A DNA stretch of 64,000 bases from Chitinophaga sp. SYP-B3965 (GTDB lineage Bacteria > Bacteroidota > Bacteroidia > Chitinophagales > Chitinophagaceae), in NCBI RefSeq assembly GCF_009647655.1, contig NZ_WJFD01000008.1, positions 62,001 through 126,000 on the forward strand, in the 5' to 3' direction. Below, piece by piece: positions 51,451 through 59,788 of this stretch. The position numbers and the translations under genes are program-made. Below the pieces are notes generated by a model, which saw only the letters and a list, made by a program, of their open reading frames with translations, did no database searches and was not told the DNA's origin. Within the stretch, counting starts at the first letter, position 1; every line of letters starts with the position of its first letter.

Positions 51451-52695
51451 CTAATTATGGTGAGTACCGTTAACGGTGAAATCAAAAACATCAAAATTGC
51501 GTGGATCGCCGAGGGCTTTGCTTTTATAAGCAGCCGTCAGCGGATGAGAGATCAGCAAAGGCACCATTTCTTCATAACGGCCACCATGAGAACGCAGCCC
51601 ACTATCCAAAGCACTGAGATCATGATGCGCCGGCGTGCGACCCACCACTACATCCCTTGCACTCAATACGATCAGATCACCAATGCGATCTTCCGGCTGT
51701 TCCAGTAAATGTACTGCGCGGGCTTTGTTATGTACTTCCGTAATACCCGGCTGATCCTGCAACCAGTTGCTGATTGCCGTTTCATCAGCCCCTTCCGGTA
51801 AATGTACCGCCACATAAGAACCCAATGCACCATGATGTTTCACGTAAGGGTCCGTAATAGGACAGATCACTCTAAAACCACCACCGAATTTCTCCGTCAG
51901 CATCGTTTCTATAAAGAGCACATTGGGAGAACCATCCGGTTTTTGTTTGGCATTCATACCATGATCTGCCGTAGCGCCAATCACTGCGCCCAGCGCAAGC
52001 AAGCGGCCCAGCTCATGATCAATGGCTTCGTAGAATGCCAGTGATGGCTCATCTTCAGGAGCGTACGTATGTTGCATATAATCCGTGAGGGAGAGATAGA
52101 GAAAATCCCCCAGGCCTTGTTCTATCAATGCCACACCCGCACGCAATACAAAAAGACTTGCATCCGCACTGTAAATAGCCGGGGTGGGGAGGTTTAAAGT
52201 TGTTTCCACATTACCGATGCCATGTGTAGCTTCCTGCGCCAGGTTAGCTTTTTCTGCTGAGAAAGCGATGCCAGTCATTTTATGACTGAGAATATCCCGC
52301 AGTTTTTCTTTCGCAGTAACCACCGCTACTTTACGACCAGCATTGGCTGCGGCCGCAAGGATCGTTTCTGCACGGAGGTATTCTGAAGAGTTCATCATTA
52401 CCTCTTCTTTGCGATTTGTATCGTAGAAGAAGTTGCCGCAGATGCCATGCACAGCAGGCGTAACACCCGTAACGATCGATGAGTTGTTTACGTTGGTGAA
52501 GGAAGGCAAAGCCCCTCTCACCATACCACGGTAGCCGGCCAGGGTCATTTTTTTGAGGTTGGGCATCCGGTCATGCGCCATGGTGGCATCCAGGTATTCA
52601 TCAGCGGAGCCATCCAGGCAGATCACAACTACCGGAGAAGCAGGCGGAGTATACGTTTTGCCATTTACAGTAAAAGATCGGGTAGATATTGACAT
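51451..52695 (-). CDS. phnA: Phosphonoacetate hydrolase
   Basis: A 414-residue enzyme of the alkaline phosphatase / nucleotide pyrophosphatase fold, the normal PhnA length. Metal-site segments are VVICLDGSADEYLD (first Asp), the nucleophile Thr in SFTNVNNSSIVTGVTP, GATADHGMNAKQKPDGSPNV and SALDSGLRSHGGRYEEMVPL. It splits the C-P bond of phosphonoacetate to acetate and phosphate with two zinc ions. It is first in a leftward operon with phnY. The AT-rich region upstream shares an 11-base word with the susC/DUF5690 spacer. Confidence 0.93.
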   Translation of the reverse strand: MSISTRSFTVNGKTYTPPASPVVVICLDGSADEYLDATMAHDRMPNLKKMTLAGYRGMVRGALPSFTNVNNSSIVTGVTPAVHGICGNFFYDTNRKEEVMMNSSEYLRAETILAAAANAGRKVAVVTAKEKLRDILSHKMTGIAFSAEKANLAQEATHGIGNVETTLNLPTPAIYSADASLFVLRAGVALIEQGLGDFLYLSLTDYMQHTYAPEDEPSLAFYEAIDHELGRLLALGAVIGATADHGMNAKQKPDGSPNVLFIETMLTEKFGGGFRVICPITDPYVKHHGALGSYVAVHLPEGADETAISNWLQDQPGITEVHNKARAVHLLEQPEDRIGDLIVLSARDVVVGRTPAHHDLSALDSGLRSHGGRYEEMVPLLISHPLTAAYKSKALGDPRNFDVFDFTVNGTHHN

Positions 52696-52954
52696 ACAAA
52701 CTTTGTTTATAAATACTAACTGTTTGGATAGTAAAATTAAACAAATTCTCTAATTAGGACTGTTAATTTTTTATGAAACAGGACATAAAATGGGCTGATC
52801 AGACTGAAAAAAGCTGAAAAGTGCGACGCAACGGGGGCTGCGTGAGGTTAAACGGCTGGGTTCAAAATTATTCTCGCGCTTAGAAAAAACTGCGCTACAA
52901 GTGGAAAGAAGCAGTGTAAGAAAATCCCCCATCTGCCGGCATTACGCCACCAGC

Positions 52955-53539
52955 CTACTTTTCCGCATCCTGGAAGAAGTACACCACCAGCAGGAGGGCA
53001 TCATCCTCTCCTACATTAGCGGGTTTGTGACCCAGGCGGCCATCGAAAAAGATAGAATCCCCGGTTTCGAGGATGTGCTTTTCATTATTGATGAGATATT
53101 CCACGGTGCCTTTGATCACATACTTGTATTCATAAGCGTCCGTTTTCACGATCTGACTGCGTTTGGCGCCCTGCTTCAATTCCAGCAACACGATATCGGT
53201 GGGGCCACCTTTGATATTGCGGGTGAGCACACGTTTGTAGAGGAACCCTTTGGCATTCTCTTTTTCGAAGGCCTGGTATTCATCTTTCCGCTTGATGAGG
53301 ATCCTGGCGGTTTGCGTTTGCTGATTGATGTCGTTAAAGAACTCGTTCATATCCAGGTTCAGGGCCCGGATAATATTGATCAGTACCAGCAGGGAGGGTA
53401 CTGTACGGTTGTTCTCGATCTGAGAGATGAGGCCTTTGCTCACGTCTGCTTTATCTGCCAGCTCCTGTACCGTAATGCCTTTGGCTTTGCGCTTTTCCTT
53501 GATCTTTGTACTGATCTGGATGATGATATCTTCTTGCAT
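52955..53539 (-). CDS. HTH-cupin transcriptional regulator
   Basis: A 194-residue regulator. Residues about 8-65 are an XRE helix-turn-helix (IKEKRKAKGITVQELADKAD, VSKGLISQIENNRTVPSLLV), and the C-terminal half is a cupin (VLLELKQGAKRSQI; YEYKYVIKGTVEYLINNEKH; LETGDSIFFDGRLGHKPANV). This architecture is common for local regulators of small-molecule catabolism. It lies 259 bases upstream of phnA and reads the same way, so it is the natural candidate regulator of the phosphonate genes, with the cupin binding a pathway compound. Inference from position. Confidence 0.9.
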   Translation of the reverse strand: MQEDIIIQISTKIKEKRKAKGITVQELADKADVSKGLISQIENNRTVPSLLVLINIIRALNLDMNEFFNDINQQTQTARILIKRKDEYQAFEKENAKGFLYKRVLTRNIKGGPTDIVLLELKQGAKRSQIVKTDAYEYKYVIKGTVEYLINNEKHILETGDSIFFDGRLGHKPANVGEDDALLLVVYFFQDAEK

Positions 53540-53590
53540 GCCTTTTATTTATTGGGAGGTTCCGTTCTAATCCGCAACAAATTAGATATT

Positions 53591-53603
53591 TTAGCTTAGC
53601 TAA
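53591..53603. promoter_or_regulatory. Perfect 6-1-6 palindrome between regulator and marC
   Basis: TTAGCT-T-AGCTAA at 53591-53603 lies in the divergent spacer (53540-53650), 52 bases before the HTH-cupin start and 48 before marC. It may be the autoregulatory site of the HTH-cupin protein. A related but imperfect string occurs at 54232 before the tRNA gene. Confidence 0.3.
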
Positions 53604-53650
53604 CCATCATCCCGGGTAAAGAATACTTTACTTTTGCAAAAATTCAATAT

Positions 53651-54220
53651 ATGTTCAGTATCGACCAGATCATTACTGTAGGCTTTACACTCTTCGCTGT
53701 GATTGATATCCTTGGCTCTATTCCCATCCTGCTGTCCCTGAAAGAAAAGCTTGGCGAGATCAGCGCCTGGAAAGCCACACTGGCTTCCGGTGTACTGATG
53801 GTCGTTTTTCTGCTGATAGGAGAAGCCTTCCTGAAACTCATGAGCGTGGATCTGCAGTCCTTTGCTGTAGCTGGTTCCATCGTGATCTTCATCATAGGAC
53901 TGGAGATGATCCTGGGCATTGAATTTTTTAAAAGTGATAACGATACGAAGACGGGAAGCCTGGTGCCTATTGCCTTTCCGCTTATTGCCGGATCTGGTAC
54001 ACTCACCACGATCATGTCCCTCAAGGCGGATTTCGGGGATTACAACATCCTGGCGGGGATCCTGGTGAACCTGGTGATCATTTTTGTAGTGCTGAAATCG
54101 CTGAACAGGATAGAAAGGATCCTCGGGAAAGCAGGGCTGATGGTAGTGCGGAAGTTTTTCGGGGTGATCCTGCTGGCCATTGCTGTGCGGATCTTCAAAA
54201 GCAATATCGGGACTTTGTAA
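53651..54220 (+). CDS. MarC/YchE family integral membrane protein
   Basis: A 189-residue protein with six hydrophobic segments and the family openings FTLFAVIDILGSIPILLSL and VPIAFPLIAGSGTLTTIMSL. MarC/YchE (UPF0056) proteins are inner-membrane and their transport role is unsettled. A -7 box TACTTTTG at 53629-53636 lies 14 bases before the ATG. It is divergent from the HTH-cupin gene and precedes the tRNA gene; there is no sign that it is functionally tied to either. Confidence 0.9.
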   Translation: MFSIDQIITVGFTLFAVIDILGSIPILLSLKEKLGEISAWKATLASGVLMVVFLLIGEAFLKLMSVDLQSFAVAGSIVIFIIGLEMILGIEFFKSDNDTKTGSLVPIAFPLIAGSGTLTTIMSLKADFGDYNILAGILVNLVIIFVVLKSLNRIERILGKAGLMVVRKFFGVILLAIAVRIFKSNIGTL

Positions 54221-54245
54221 TTTCCTTTTAATTAGCTTAGCTTTG
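54214..54245 (+). promoter_or_regulatory. Promoter of the tRNA-Arg gene
   Basis: TTTG at 54214-54217 and TAGCTTTG at 54238-54245 with a 20-base spacer match the consensus; the -33 box overlaps the last codons of marC. The tRNA begins 18 bases after the -7 box. Confidence 0.7.
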
Positions 54246-54263
54246 CAGACCTTTTAAGGATTT

Positions 54264-54335
54264 GGCCTCGTCGTACAATGGATAGTACATTAGTCTCCGA
54301 AGCTGATGATCCAGGTTCGATTCCTGGCGAGGCTA
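54264..54335 (+). tRNA. tRNA-Arg, anticodon CCG
   Basis: A 72-base cloverleaf. The acceptor stem GGCCTCG (54264-54270) pairs with CGAGGCT (54328-54334) with one wobble, the D stem is GTAC/GTAC (54273-54276 and 54285-54288), the anticodon stem TTAGT/GCTGA (54290-54294 and 54302-54306) encloses the loop CTCCGAA with anticodon CCG, the T stem is CCAGG/CCTGG (54311-54315 and 54323-54327) with loop TTCGATT, and the discriminator is A. CCA is not encoded. It reads CGG codons. The accessory TIR/DUF262 operon begins 60 bases after it. Confidence 0.95.
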
Positions 54336-54346
54336 CTATCAAGCAT

Positions 54347-54382
54347 AAAAAAAGTCTTGTAATTGATTTACAAGACTTTTTT
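54347..54382. terminator. Bidirectional terminator between tRNA-Arg and the TIR gene
   Basis: Arms 54350-54362 and 54368-54380 are perfect complements with a 5-base loop; A and T runs give T-tracts in both directions. It ends the tRNA transcript and the leftward TIR operon. Confidence 0.85.
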
Positions 54383-54395
54383 ATACCCGGATAAA

Positions 54396-55226
54396 TTATT
54401 GCTCAATCTTCATTTTCCTGATCACAGCAATTAAATCCTCCATCCATCCTTCAGTATTCACCTTAATATGTTTATAATCCTGTAATAACGGAGGGAATTC
54501 AGATATCTCCAGATCGATATTTAGGATAATGAAATTCTTTTTCCCTGAAGCCATCCGGTTGCGAAAGAAGTATTTCATTTCGTCTCCAGCCCATTTAGAG
54601 TTTAAGAAATTCCTGGAATAACAGAGCAAACCGATATCAGACTTAGCCAACCCTTCATTTAATTTGTCTGTAATACTATCACCACCGTCAATTTCATATT
54701 TATCAAACCAAACCTTTATTTCTTCTTTCTGCAGCTCCTGAAAGATCCTTTCAACTATTGGCTTATCAAACGAAGAGTGGGATAAAAATATCTTGTATTT
54801 AAATATACTCTCGTCCTTGCCCCACTTTTGCTCAACGATATTAGCAGAGGCAAATAAAAAAATATCGTTTGGCTTATCAGTCACAATATTAGACACCTGC
54901 TCAAATGTACTGAAGGAATAAGAAGAATACCGATTCTTGTTTAACTTGTTAAATATAATATCATCTATACTATAATTAAACAGATAGTTCATTTTCTTTT
55001 GTGGATAATGTATGCCAAGCCAGCTATCAAATTCAGTGTCATTTTTCTCAAAAATCACCAGCAATAAAAACTCAAGATTATACGGATTATTGTTAACAAG
55101 CAAAGTGATTCCCGTTAACTCCTCATTATTAAACCGTGCAAGTATACTTTTAATGAATTCAAGTTCATCCGTTCTTCTTGCATAGGATAGATTAAAAAGA
55201 TAAAATTTTGTTGCAATATCAATCAT
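54396..55226 (-). CDS. TIR domain protein (candidate NADase effector)
   Basis: A 276-residue protein. Residues 143-270 form a TIR domain: KYKIFLSHSSFDKPIVERI for strand and helix A, EEIKVWFDKYEIDGGDS for the BB loop region, SDIGLLCYSRNFLNSKWAGD and then Glu 216 four residues after Trp 212, the place of the catalytic Glu in NAD-cleaving TIR domains. The first 140 residues are a helical domain without recognised family, possibly an adaptor to the partner protein. It is the last gene in a compact operon with a tandem-DUF262 protein (22-base gap) and a sigma-like protein. A role in abortive antiviral defence is inferred. Confidence 0.88.
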   Translation of the reverse strand: MIDIATKFYLFNLSYARRTDELEFIKSILARFNNEELTGITLLVNNNPYNLEFLLLVIFEKNDTEFDSWLGIHYPQKKMNYLFNYSIDDIIFNKLNKNRYSSYSFSTFEQVSNIVTDKPNDIFLFASANIVEQKWGKDESIFKYKIFLSHSSFDKPIVERIFQELQKEEIKVWFDKYEIDGGDSITDKLNEGLAKSDIGLLCYSRNFLNSKWAGDEMKYFFRNRMASGKKNFIILNIDLEISEFPPLLQDYKHIKVNTEGWMEDLIAVIRKMKIEQ

Positions 55227-55248
55227 TGTAATAATTTTACTGTTAAGC

Positions 55249-57537
55249 TTACACTCCTTCCACTACGGATAATGCCCAGGTATCAATAATATAACCTTCT
55301 AACTCTTCAGGCGTGCTGGATGTTCTTACTTTTGCGAATATCTTACTGATCCTGCTACGTACCGCAGATTGTTCTTCTTTTATGAACTCAATTGGAATTC
55401 CTTTCAATATCAGCCACAACATATAAAAATTCATTGCAGCTCTTGTATTCCCCGTTTGAAGAATAACATCTAACCGCCGGCTCATTGAAAGCTCTGTTGT
55501 TTTCCCGGTGGAGCTGGAAATAAGAATTTTTAGTTTTCTTACAAAATCCGTTTCAAAGCTATTGAATGACAGTAAAAGCCCACTCTTAAATGCACGATTC
55601 TCCAGTACAAGCTTAATATGTCCCTTACCATTCCCTCCAATCTTCACTACAGGATGATGCCGCGATTTACAGATCTTCAATACCTCTCTTATACTTTTCA
55701 TTTCCATCATATCTGGCGGTATCATATAGTTCAGATAACACAAGCAGGTGATCATCTCCTGATTTTGCATTCGGCGATCAAATTTTCTTAAGCTAAGCCA
55801 ACTATTGCGCTCATAAATATCCTTTATAGCGCCAATGATATCACTGTCAACATAAGCATTCCAATACTCGAAACTATTTTCTTTAATCGGAAAAGGCTTA
55901 TGGTTCAACCTTTTGAACAATTCTTCCGGTTTGAAAGTTTTGTTCTCACTTTGCTTGATCTCTATAATATCTATATCATACTCCATTATTCGTTCCTGAA
56001 AGAATTGTGAAAGCTGATCAAACCGCTTACCGTCAATTTCAGGCAATAATTCAGATTTAAGTTTTAACGCGAACCTGTTCTTTCTCGAAGGTTTAAATTC
56101 TCCATGCTGGTCCCTGTAGGCTTCACCAATAAAACCAATAATTGTCAATAACCGCTGTTGGCCGTCAATCAATTCACAAACTTCATCATCCCGTAAATAA
56201 ACGGAAATAGGATTGATCTTAACCCCAAGCAAAATGCTTTCAATTAACGCCGATGCCTTCCTGATATCCACTACTTCATCACGCTGATAAGGAGGTCTTA
56301 ATTCAAATTTACCTCTCTTCATTTTATTGAGTAAATAACCAATCGAACTCGAAGTGGCTACTGCCTTAGTAGGTTGTTCCTCTGTTTGGGCATGGCGCGT
56401 CTTCATATACAGGTCCATTTTCTTATTATAATTAATAAGGAACTCATTATCGCTTTTCAAATATTCATCAAAGGAAATATTCAATTGCGATTCAAAGAAT
56501 GAAGAAATGGAGGCATATCTTTCTTTAACCTGTTGTGAATACATATTTTTATCCAAGGCATAATAATGTATATTTTTCCCAAGGTGCTTAACAAGCCTAT
56601 CCTGGAAAACAGCGTTACTTATCCGCTCAATGCTCACATTTTCTTTTTCACAAACGGATAGTGCCCAGTACAAACATTCATATACCAATCCATTAGCGTG
56701 AACGTTCTCTCCATTTAATAAAGCTTTCATTTTAGTAAGGAAATGGAGTTTCTTTACAAAACCATCAAATAGAGATGGAATATCTTCTCCGTTCTCTTTA
56801 TCAATTGTTTCATAAGAAAAACAGTCATAATACTTATTTACAATATCATCCCGATCTCTTACAAATCTGTTGATGGGGATATTATGGAGCACAAGGAGCT
56901 GTCGGATATGCTGCATCATTGTTTCCAGGTTTCTGCTCCTATGATCAAAGATGTATGTAACCTGTTCATACGTTGATACGTCCTGAGCAAAACACTTCTT
57001 AAAATATACATTGATCTTATCCTGCAGGTACTGCGCCTTGAATACTTCTTCTTTATTCAAAGGAGATATCCCCATATTGCTTCTTCTAAAGAACTCCCGT
57101 TTTATCCATTCTTCCTTTTCCCGGTCCATATCCTTTTCATTTTTAGGGCTTATCATTATAAACCGGAGTTGGGTATCCAGAATACGATCTTTCAGAGGCT
57201 GGTCAAGTTCAGAGTATTTTTTCCCCGCCAGGTTCCATAATTTATCCAGCCCATGTGGATGCAGCCTGAATTCATCCTTCAAAAACCTGTCTATTGTTTC
57301 ACAGCGTTGCCTCCCATCTATCACTTCCCAGGTATCCTGTACCATATAAACTACAATTGGAGGTATCTCCCCGTGCAACAATATGGATTCAACTAAATAG
57401 GTAGCCTTCGAATCAGGCCAAACATAATTCCGTTGATAAGGTGGCTTATAATTTAACTTCCGGGCCGGGCTATCAAATACAGATTGTATGGCTTTCAGGC
57501 TGTTGGTCATAACAATGTTCCCGAATAACTCGTTCAT
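55249..57537 (-). CDS. Protein with two DUF262 (GmrS/ParB-like) domains
   Basis: A 762-residue protein with a duplicated DUF262 fold. Domain 1 has PPYQR at residues 32-36 and DGRQR at 74-78; domain 2 has PPYQR at 415-419 and DGQQR at 458-462, each followed by a long helical part (RRSNMGISPLNKEEVF; LFKRLNHKPFPIKENSFEYW). DUF262 proteins such as GmrS and SspE use these residues for NTP hydrolysis and sensing of DNA state. The HNH (DUF1524) nuclease that usually follows is not visible, so the protein looks like a sensor or switch. It lies between the sigma-like gene and the TIR gene. The combination suggests that TIR is the effector. Confidence 0.9.
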   Translation of the reverse strand: MNELFGNIVMTNSLKAIQSVFDSPARKLNYKPPYQRNYVWPDSKATYLVESILLHGEIPPIVVYMVQDTWEVIDGRQRCETIDRFLKDEFRLHPHGLDKLWNLAGKKYSELDQPLKDRILDTQLRFIMISPKNEKDMDREKEEWIKREFFRRSNMGISPLNKEEVFKAQYLQDKINVYFKKCFAQDVSTYEQVTYIFDHRSRNLETMMQHIRQLLVLHNIPINRFVRDRDDIVNKYYDCFSYETIDKENGEDIPSLFDGFVKKLHFLTKMKALLNGENVHANGLVYECLYWALSVCEKENVSIERISNAVFQDRLVKHLGKNIHYYALDKNMYSQQVKERYASISSFFESQLNISFDEYLKSDNEFLINYNKKMDLYMKTRHAQTEEQPTKAVATSSSIGYLLNKMKRGKFELRPPYQRDEVVDIRKASALIESILLGVKINPISVYLRDDEVCELIDGQQRLLTIIGFIGEAYRDQHGEFKPSRKNRFALKLKSELLPEIDGKRFDQLSQFFQERIMEYDIDIIEIKQSENKTFKPEELFKRLNHKPFPIKENSFEYWNAYVDSDIIGAIKDIYERNSWLSLRKFDRRMQNQEMITCLCYLNYMIPPDMMEMKSIREVLKICKSRHHPVVKIGGNGKGHIKLVLENRAFKSGLLLSFNSFETDFVRKLKILISSSTGKTTELSMSRRLDVILQTGNTRAAMNFYMLWLILKGIPIEFIKEEQSAVRSRISKIFAKVRTSSTPEELEGYIIDTWALSVVEGV

Positions 57538-57570
57538 TTTATTATTTTTTTAAGTGATTTCAATTAAACA

Positions 57571-58407
57571 TCAGAACTTAAATTTCCTCTTGCTTTTCCC
57601 CTCCACTACGCTATTTAGCTTCCTCATAGCTTTATAAAATTGCTGCATTGCTTTCCAAGGTGTTATGTATAACTCCCGGGCGATCTCGTTAAATTCCAAT
57701 CCCTTTATATACAGGTCGAGTATGGCGACTTGCAGCTTACTTACGTACATTTTATAATTCATTTTCAGTAATGGTGAATTTCTCATGGAGGATTCCGATG
57801 CTTTCTTTATCCGGGGAACACTTATCTTCAGATCCTTAATGCTCTGCTTTATTTCCTCAGTCACAAACTGATAAGATTCTCTGATCCTTTCGGCAATCTC
57901 CTTAGGTTTAAGTCCACGTCTTACCAGCTCCATTATAATCTTTCTGCTTGGGGGCAAATAAGGGATCGCCTTTTCTATCAATAGATTATTTTCCATCTCA
58001 TTTGCAGCGATCCTGCGTTGTTCTTCTTCATCCTCTGGATCATAAACAGCTAGATCTGAGTCATCCAAAAAGTCCACCGACAGCATTTTCCTCCGGGCCG
58101 TTTTGCTATTACGGCAAGCCCATTCCACGGCTTTTCGGATAGAATTTCTTGCATGTGAAAAGTCTGTAATCTTTTCTCTACGCTCCCACAACCGGGAAAT
58201 GGCATCATTAACAATGATCTTTGCTTCGGATCTATCCTGGATACTGTAAAAACAAAATCCAAACACTAAGGCATACAGCCGTTCACAAATGATCGTAGAG
58301 CTTCTTTGGTTTCCTGCAAGAAAAAGCTGAAAGTGGTAATCTAATTCTTCGGGATCATTAAATTTTTCATAACCTCTGGATGTACCAGCAGGATCAAGTT
58401 GGGGCAT
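57571..58407 (-). CDS. Sigma-70-like protein with extra C-terminal HTH
   Basis: A 278-residue protein. The N-terminal part resembles sigma region 2 (ALVFGFCFYSIQDRSEAKII; NDAISRLWERREKITDFSHA), the middle resembles region 4 (AIPYLPPSRKIIMELVRRGL, KPKEIAERIRES), and a second helix-turn-helix follows (AILDLYIKGLEFNEIARELY, ITPWKAMQQFYKAMRKL). This double-HTH form is unusual for an ECF factor. ATG 58407 is used; a longer frame to 58470 adds 21 residues not like sigma factors. It begins the operon with the DUF262 and TIR genes (33-base gap) and may switch on its own operon; its target is unknown. Confidence 0.75.
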   Translation of the reverse strand: MPQLDPAGTSRGYEKFNDPEELDYHFQLFLAGNQRSSTIICERLYALVFGFCFYSIQDRSEAKIIVNDAISRLWERREKITDFSHARNSIRKAVEWACRNSKTARRKMLSVDFLDDSDLAVYDPEDEEEQRRIAANEMENNLLIEKAIPYLPPSRKIIMELVRRGLKPKEIAERIRESYQFVTEEIKQSIKDLKISVPRIKKASESSMRNSPLLKMNYKMYVSKLQVAILDLYIKGLEFNEIARELYITPWKAMQQFYKAMRKLNSVVEGKSKRKFKF

Positions 58408-58702
58408 AATAATAATACGATGAGATAAAATGAATAGCTGACCAAATTGATAACACTCAAAGGTCAGCATGAATAAAATCTAGTGTAAACGGAAATCAGG
58501 TACGCATACCTGTATGCAGCCACTCTAAACAAAAAATCTCTATAAGTGCATAAGGGGAACGATTCAGCTGCAAATGTTGTTTCATTATGAAAAGTTATTT
58601 AATGGGGGGTTTTATGTAATCAATCGATCACGGCAGCAAATGAAATAATTATTCAATTCTAAAATCGTTATTTTTTAGTTAACAACAGATATAGTTAGGT
58701 AT
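58408..58702. other. AT-rich spacer upstream of the TIR/DUF262 operon
   Basis: About 295 bases with no coding frame of note. It should hold the promoter of the sigma-like / DUF262 / TIR operon, but no full TTTG / TAnnTTTG pair on the minus strand could be settled by eye. Confidence 0.4.
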
Positions 58703-58732
58703 CCTTTTAAAAGAATGATATCATTCTAAAGG
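58703..58732. repeat. Palindrome AGAATGATATCATTCT with flanking arms
   Basis: A perfect 16-base palindrome at 58712-58727 is flanked by CCTTT (58703) and AAAGG (58728-58732). It lies 22 bases after the stop of the leftward DoxX-like remnant. As a hairpin it lacks a T-tract; as an operator it would face the upstream side of the TIR operon about 300 bases away. Confidence 0.4.
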
Positions 58733-58753
58733 AAAACAGCATCTGCCAATATT

Positions 58754-59660
58754 TCACTTTACATCCTGATATTTCTCCAGCTTCATCTCCAGTATATCCT
58801 CCCCCATTCGCCCTACGAATAAATAATCTCCTTTGGTAGCTCCTTTCTTTAAACTACTAGAGAAAGGTGTTTTAAATGCCCTCGGATAACGCCACTGTAC
58901 ATGCAAACTATCTGTTGCAGGATCATAACGATACGTGCCGATATACCTGTTATTATAATGATTAAACTCAAGCACAAAATCGTCCTGCCAATCCATATAC
59001 ACCGTAGTAAGCACACTATCTTTTGTACTATGAGCTGCTACCGGAATGCCATTCACCATAAGATGACTAACCTTGTACTTACCCGTAAATTGCGGATGTT
59101 TATCCGGATAGGTATACGTAGCCAACAGGATCAGCGGTAGCAATATCACTACTGCTCGCAACAGGTATGTATTCCGGTTGCTAAGTGTTGCCGGCAATGT
59201 GCGGAAAAAGAAATTCACCAAGGAAGTCCGGCACTGCATCAGTAGATATATCGCCCCGGTCATTAAAATGATAGCATGTACCAACACACCTATATGCAGC
59301 TGATAAAAGAAATCTATCAGAATGATATTTATCAGAATTGGTACCATACAGATCAGACCGAGCAACCGGGTTCTTGGCCACAAGAGCAAATAAGCACTAC
59401 CCATCTGTGAAATGGCAATGGCACCATATAAGGATAAGATCGCCTGAAATAAGCCCAGGTGAGGGTTTCTCCATCCAGGCTGTTAAAAGGAAGGTCTAAC
59501 ACTCCAAGTGGCACCACCATTTGCAGATGGCAGATCTTCTGCCAGCCAAATGATGCCAGGTCAAAAGCCAGCGCATAAGCAATGAGGGATTGAAAGAAAA
59601 CGAGGGAATTTCTCTTCCGCCAAACAAAAGCATATCCCAAACAAACCAACAGACATAATG
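58754..59660 (-). pseudogene. Broken DoxX-like / lipocalin-like membrane gene
   Basis: Two frames together spell one membrane protein. The upstream frame reads FFQSLIAYALAFDLASFGWQ, then LGVLDLPFNSLDGETLTWAYFRRSYPY; the downstream frame (open from 59404) continues with AIAISQMGSAYLLLWPRTRL, ICMVPILINIILIDFFYQLH and ends in a beta domain (GKYKVSHLMVNG, YIGTYRYDPATDSLHVQW). The frame changes near 59425-59445, so at least one indel disrupts the gene. The start is also lost into the AraC-like remnant further right. The intact relatives are DoxX-family proteins with an extra C-terminal domain of unknown role. Confidence 0.65.
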
Positions 59661-59788
59661 AAGAAATACCCCAGCCATCTGTTGGCAACAGGATTTGCCC
59701 CGGGAGCATTGCTGAGATGCGCCAGTGCCAGCAGGAACATACTACCGCAAGTAAGATAATAAGCCGTCATAAAAAGAGAGATGGACAA
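59620..59788 (-). pseudogene. Remnant of an N-terminal membrane domain (AraC-sensor-like)
   Basis: ATG 59788 opens MSISLFMTAYYLTCGSMFLL and NPVANRWLGYFFIMSVGLFG, which resemble the membrane-spanning sensor half of Bacteroidota AraC proteins ('ANRxLGLFFL'). No DNA-binding half follows: the frame ends at 59561 while the sequence runs into the DoxX-like remnant. It appears to be a 5' stub fused by deletion to the next broken gene. The family call is tentative. Confidence 0.4.

Noticed and set aside
52901..53599. Rightward 232-codon frame opposite the regulator gene
   Set aside because: It covers the HTH-cupin gene on the other strand, whose family match is clear.
54264..58753. Integrated element with the tRNA 3' end as attachment site
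   Set aside because: No integrase and no second copy of the tRNA 3' end was found up to 62100, so only the neighbourhood is noted.
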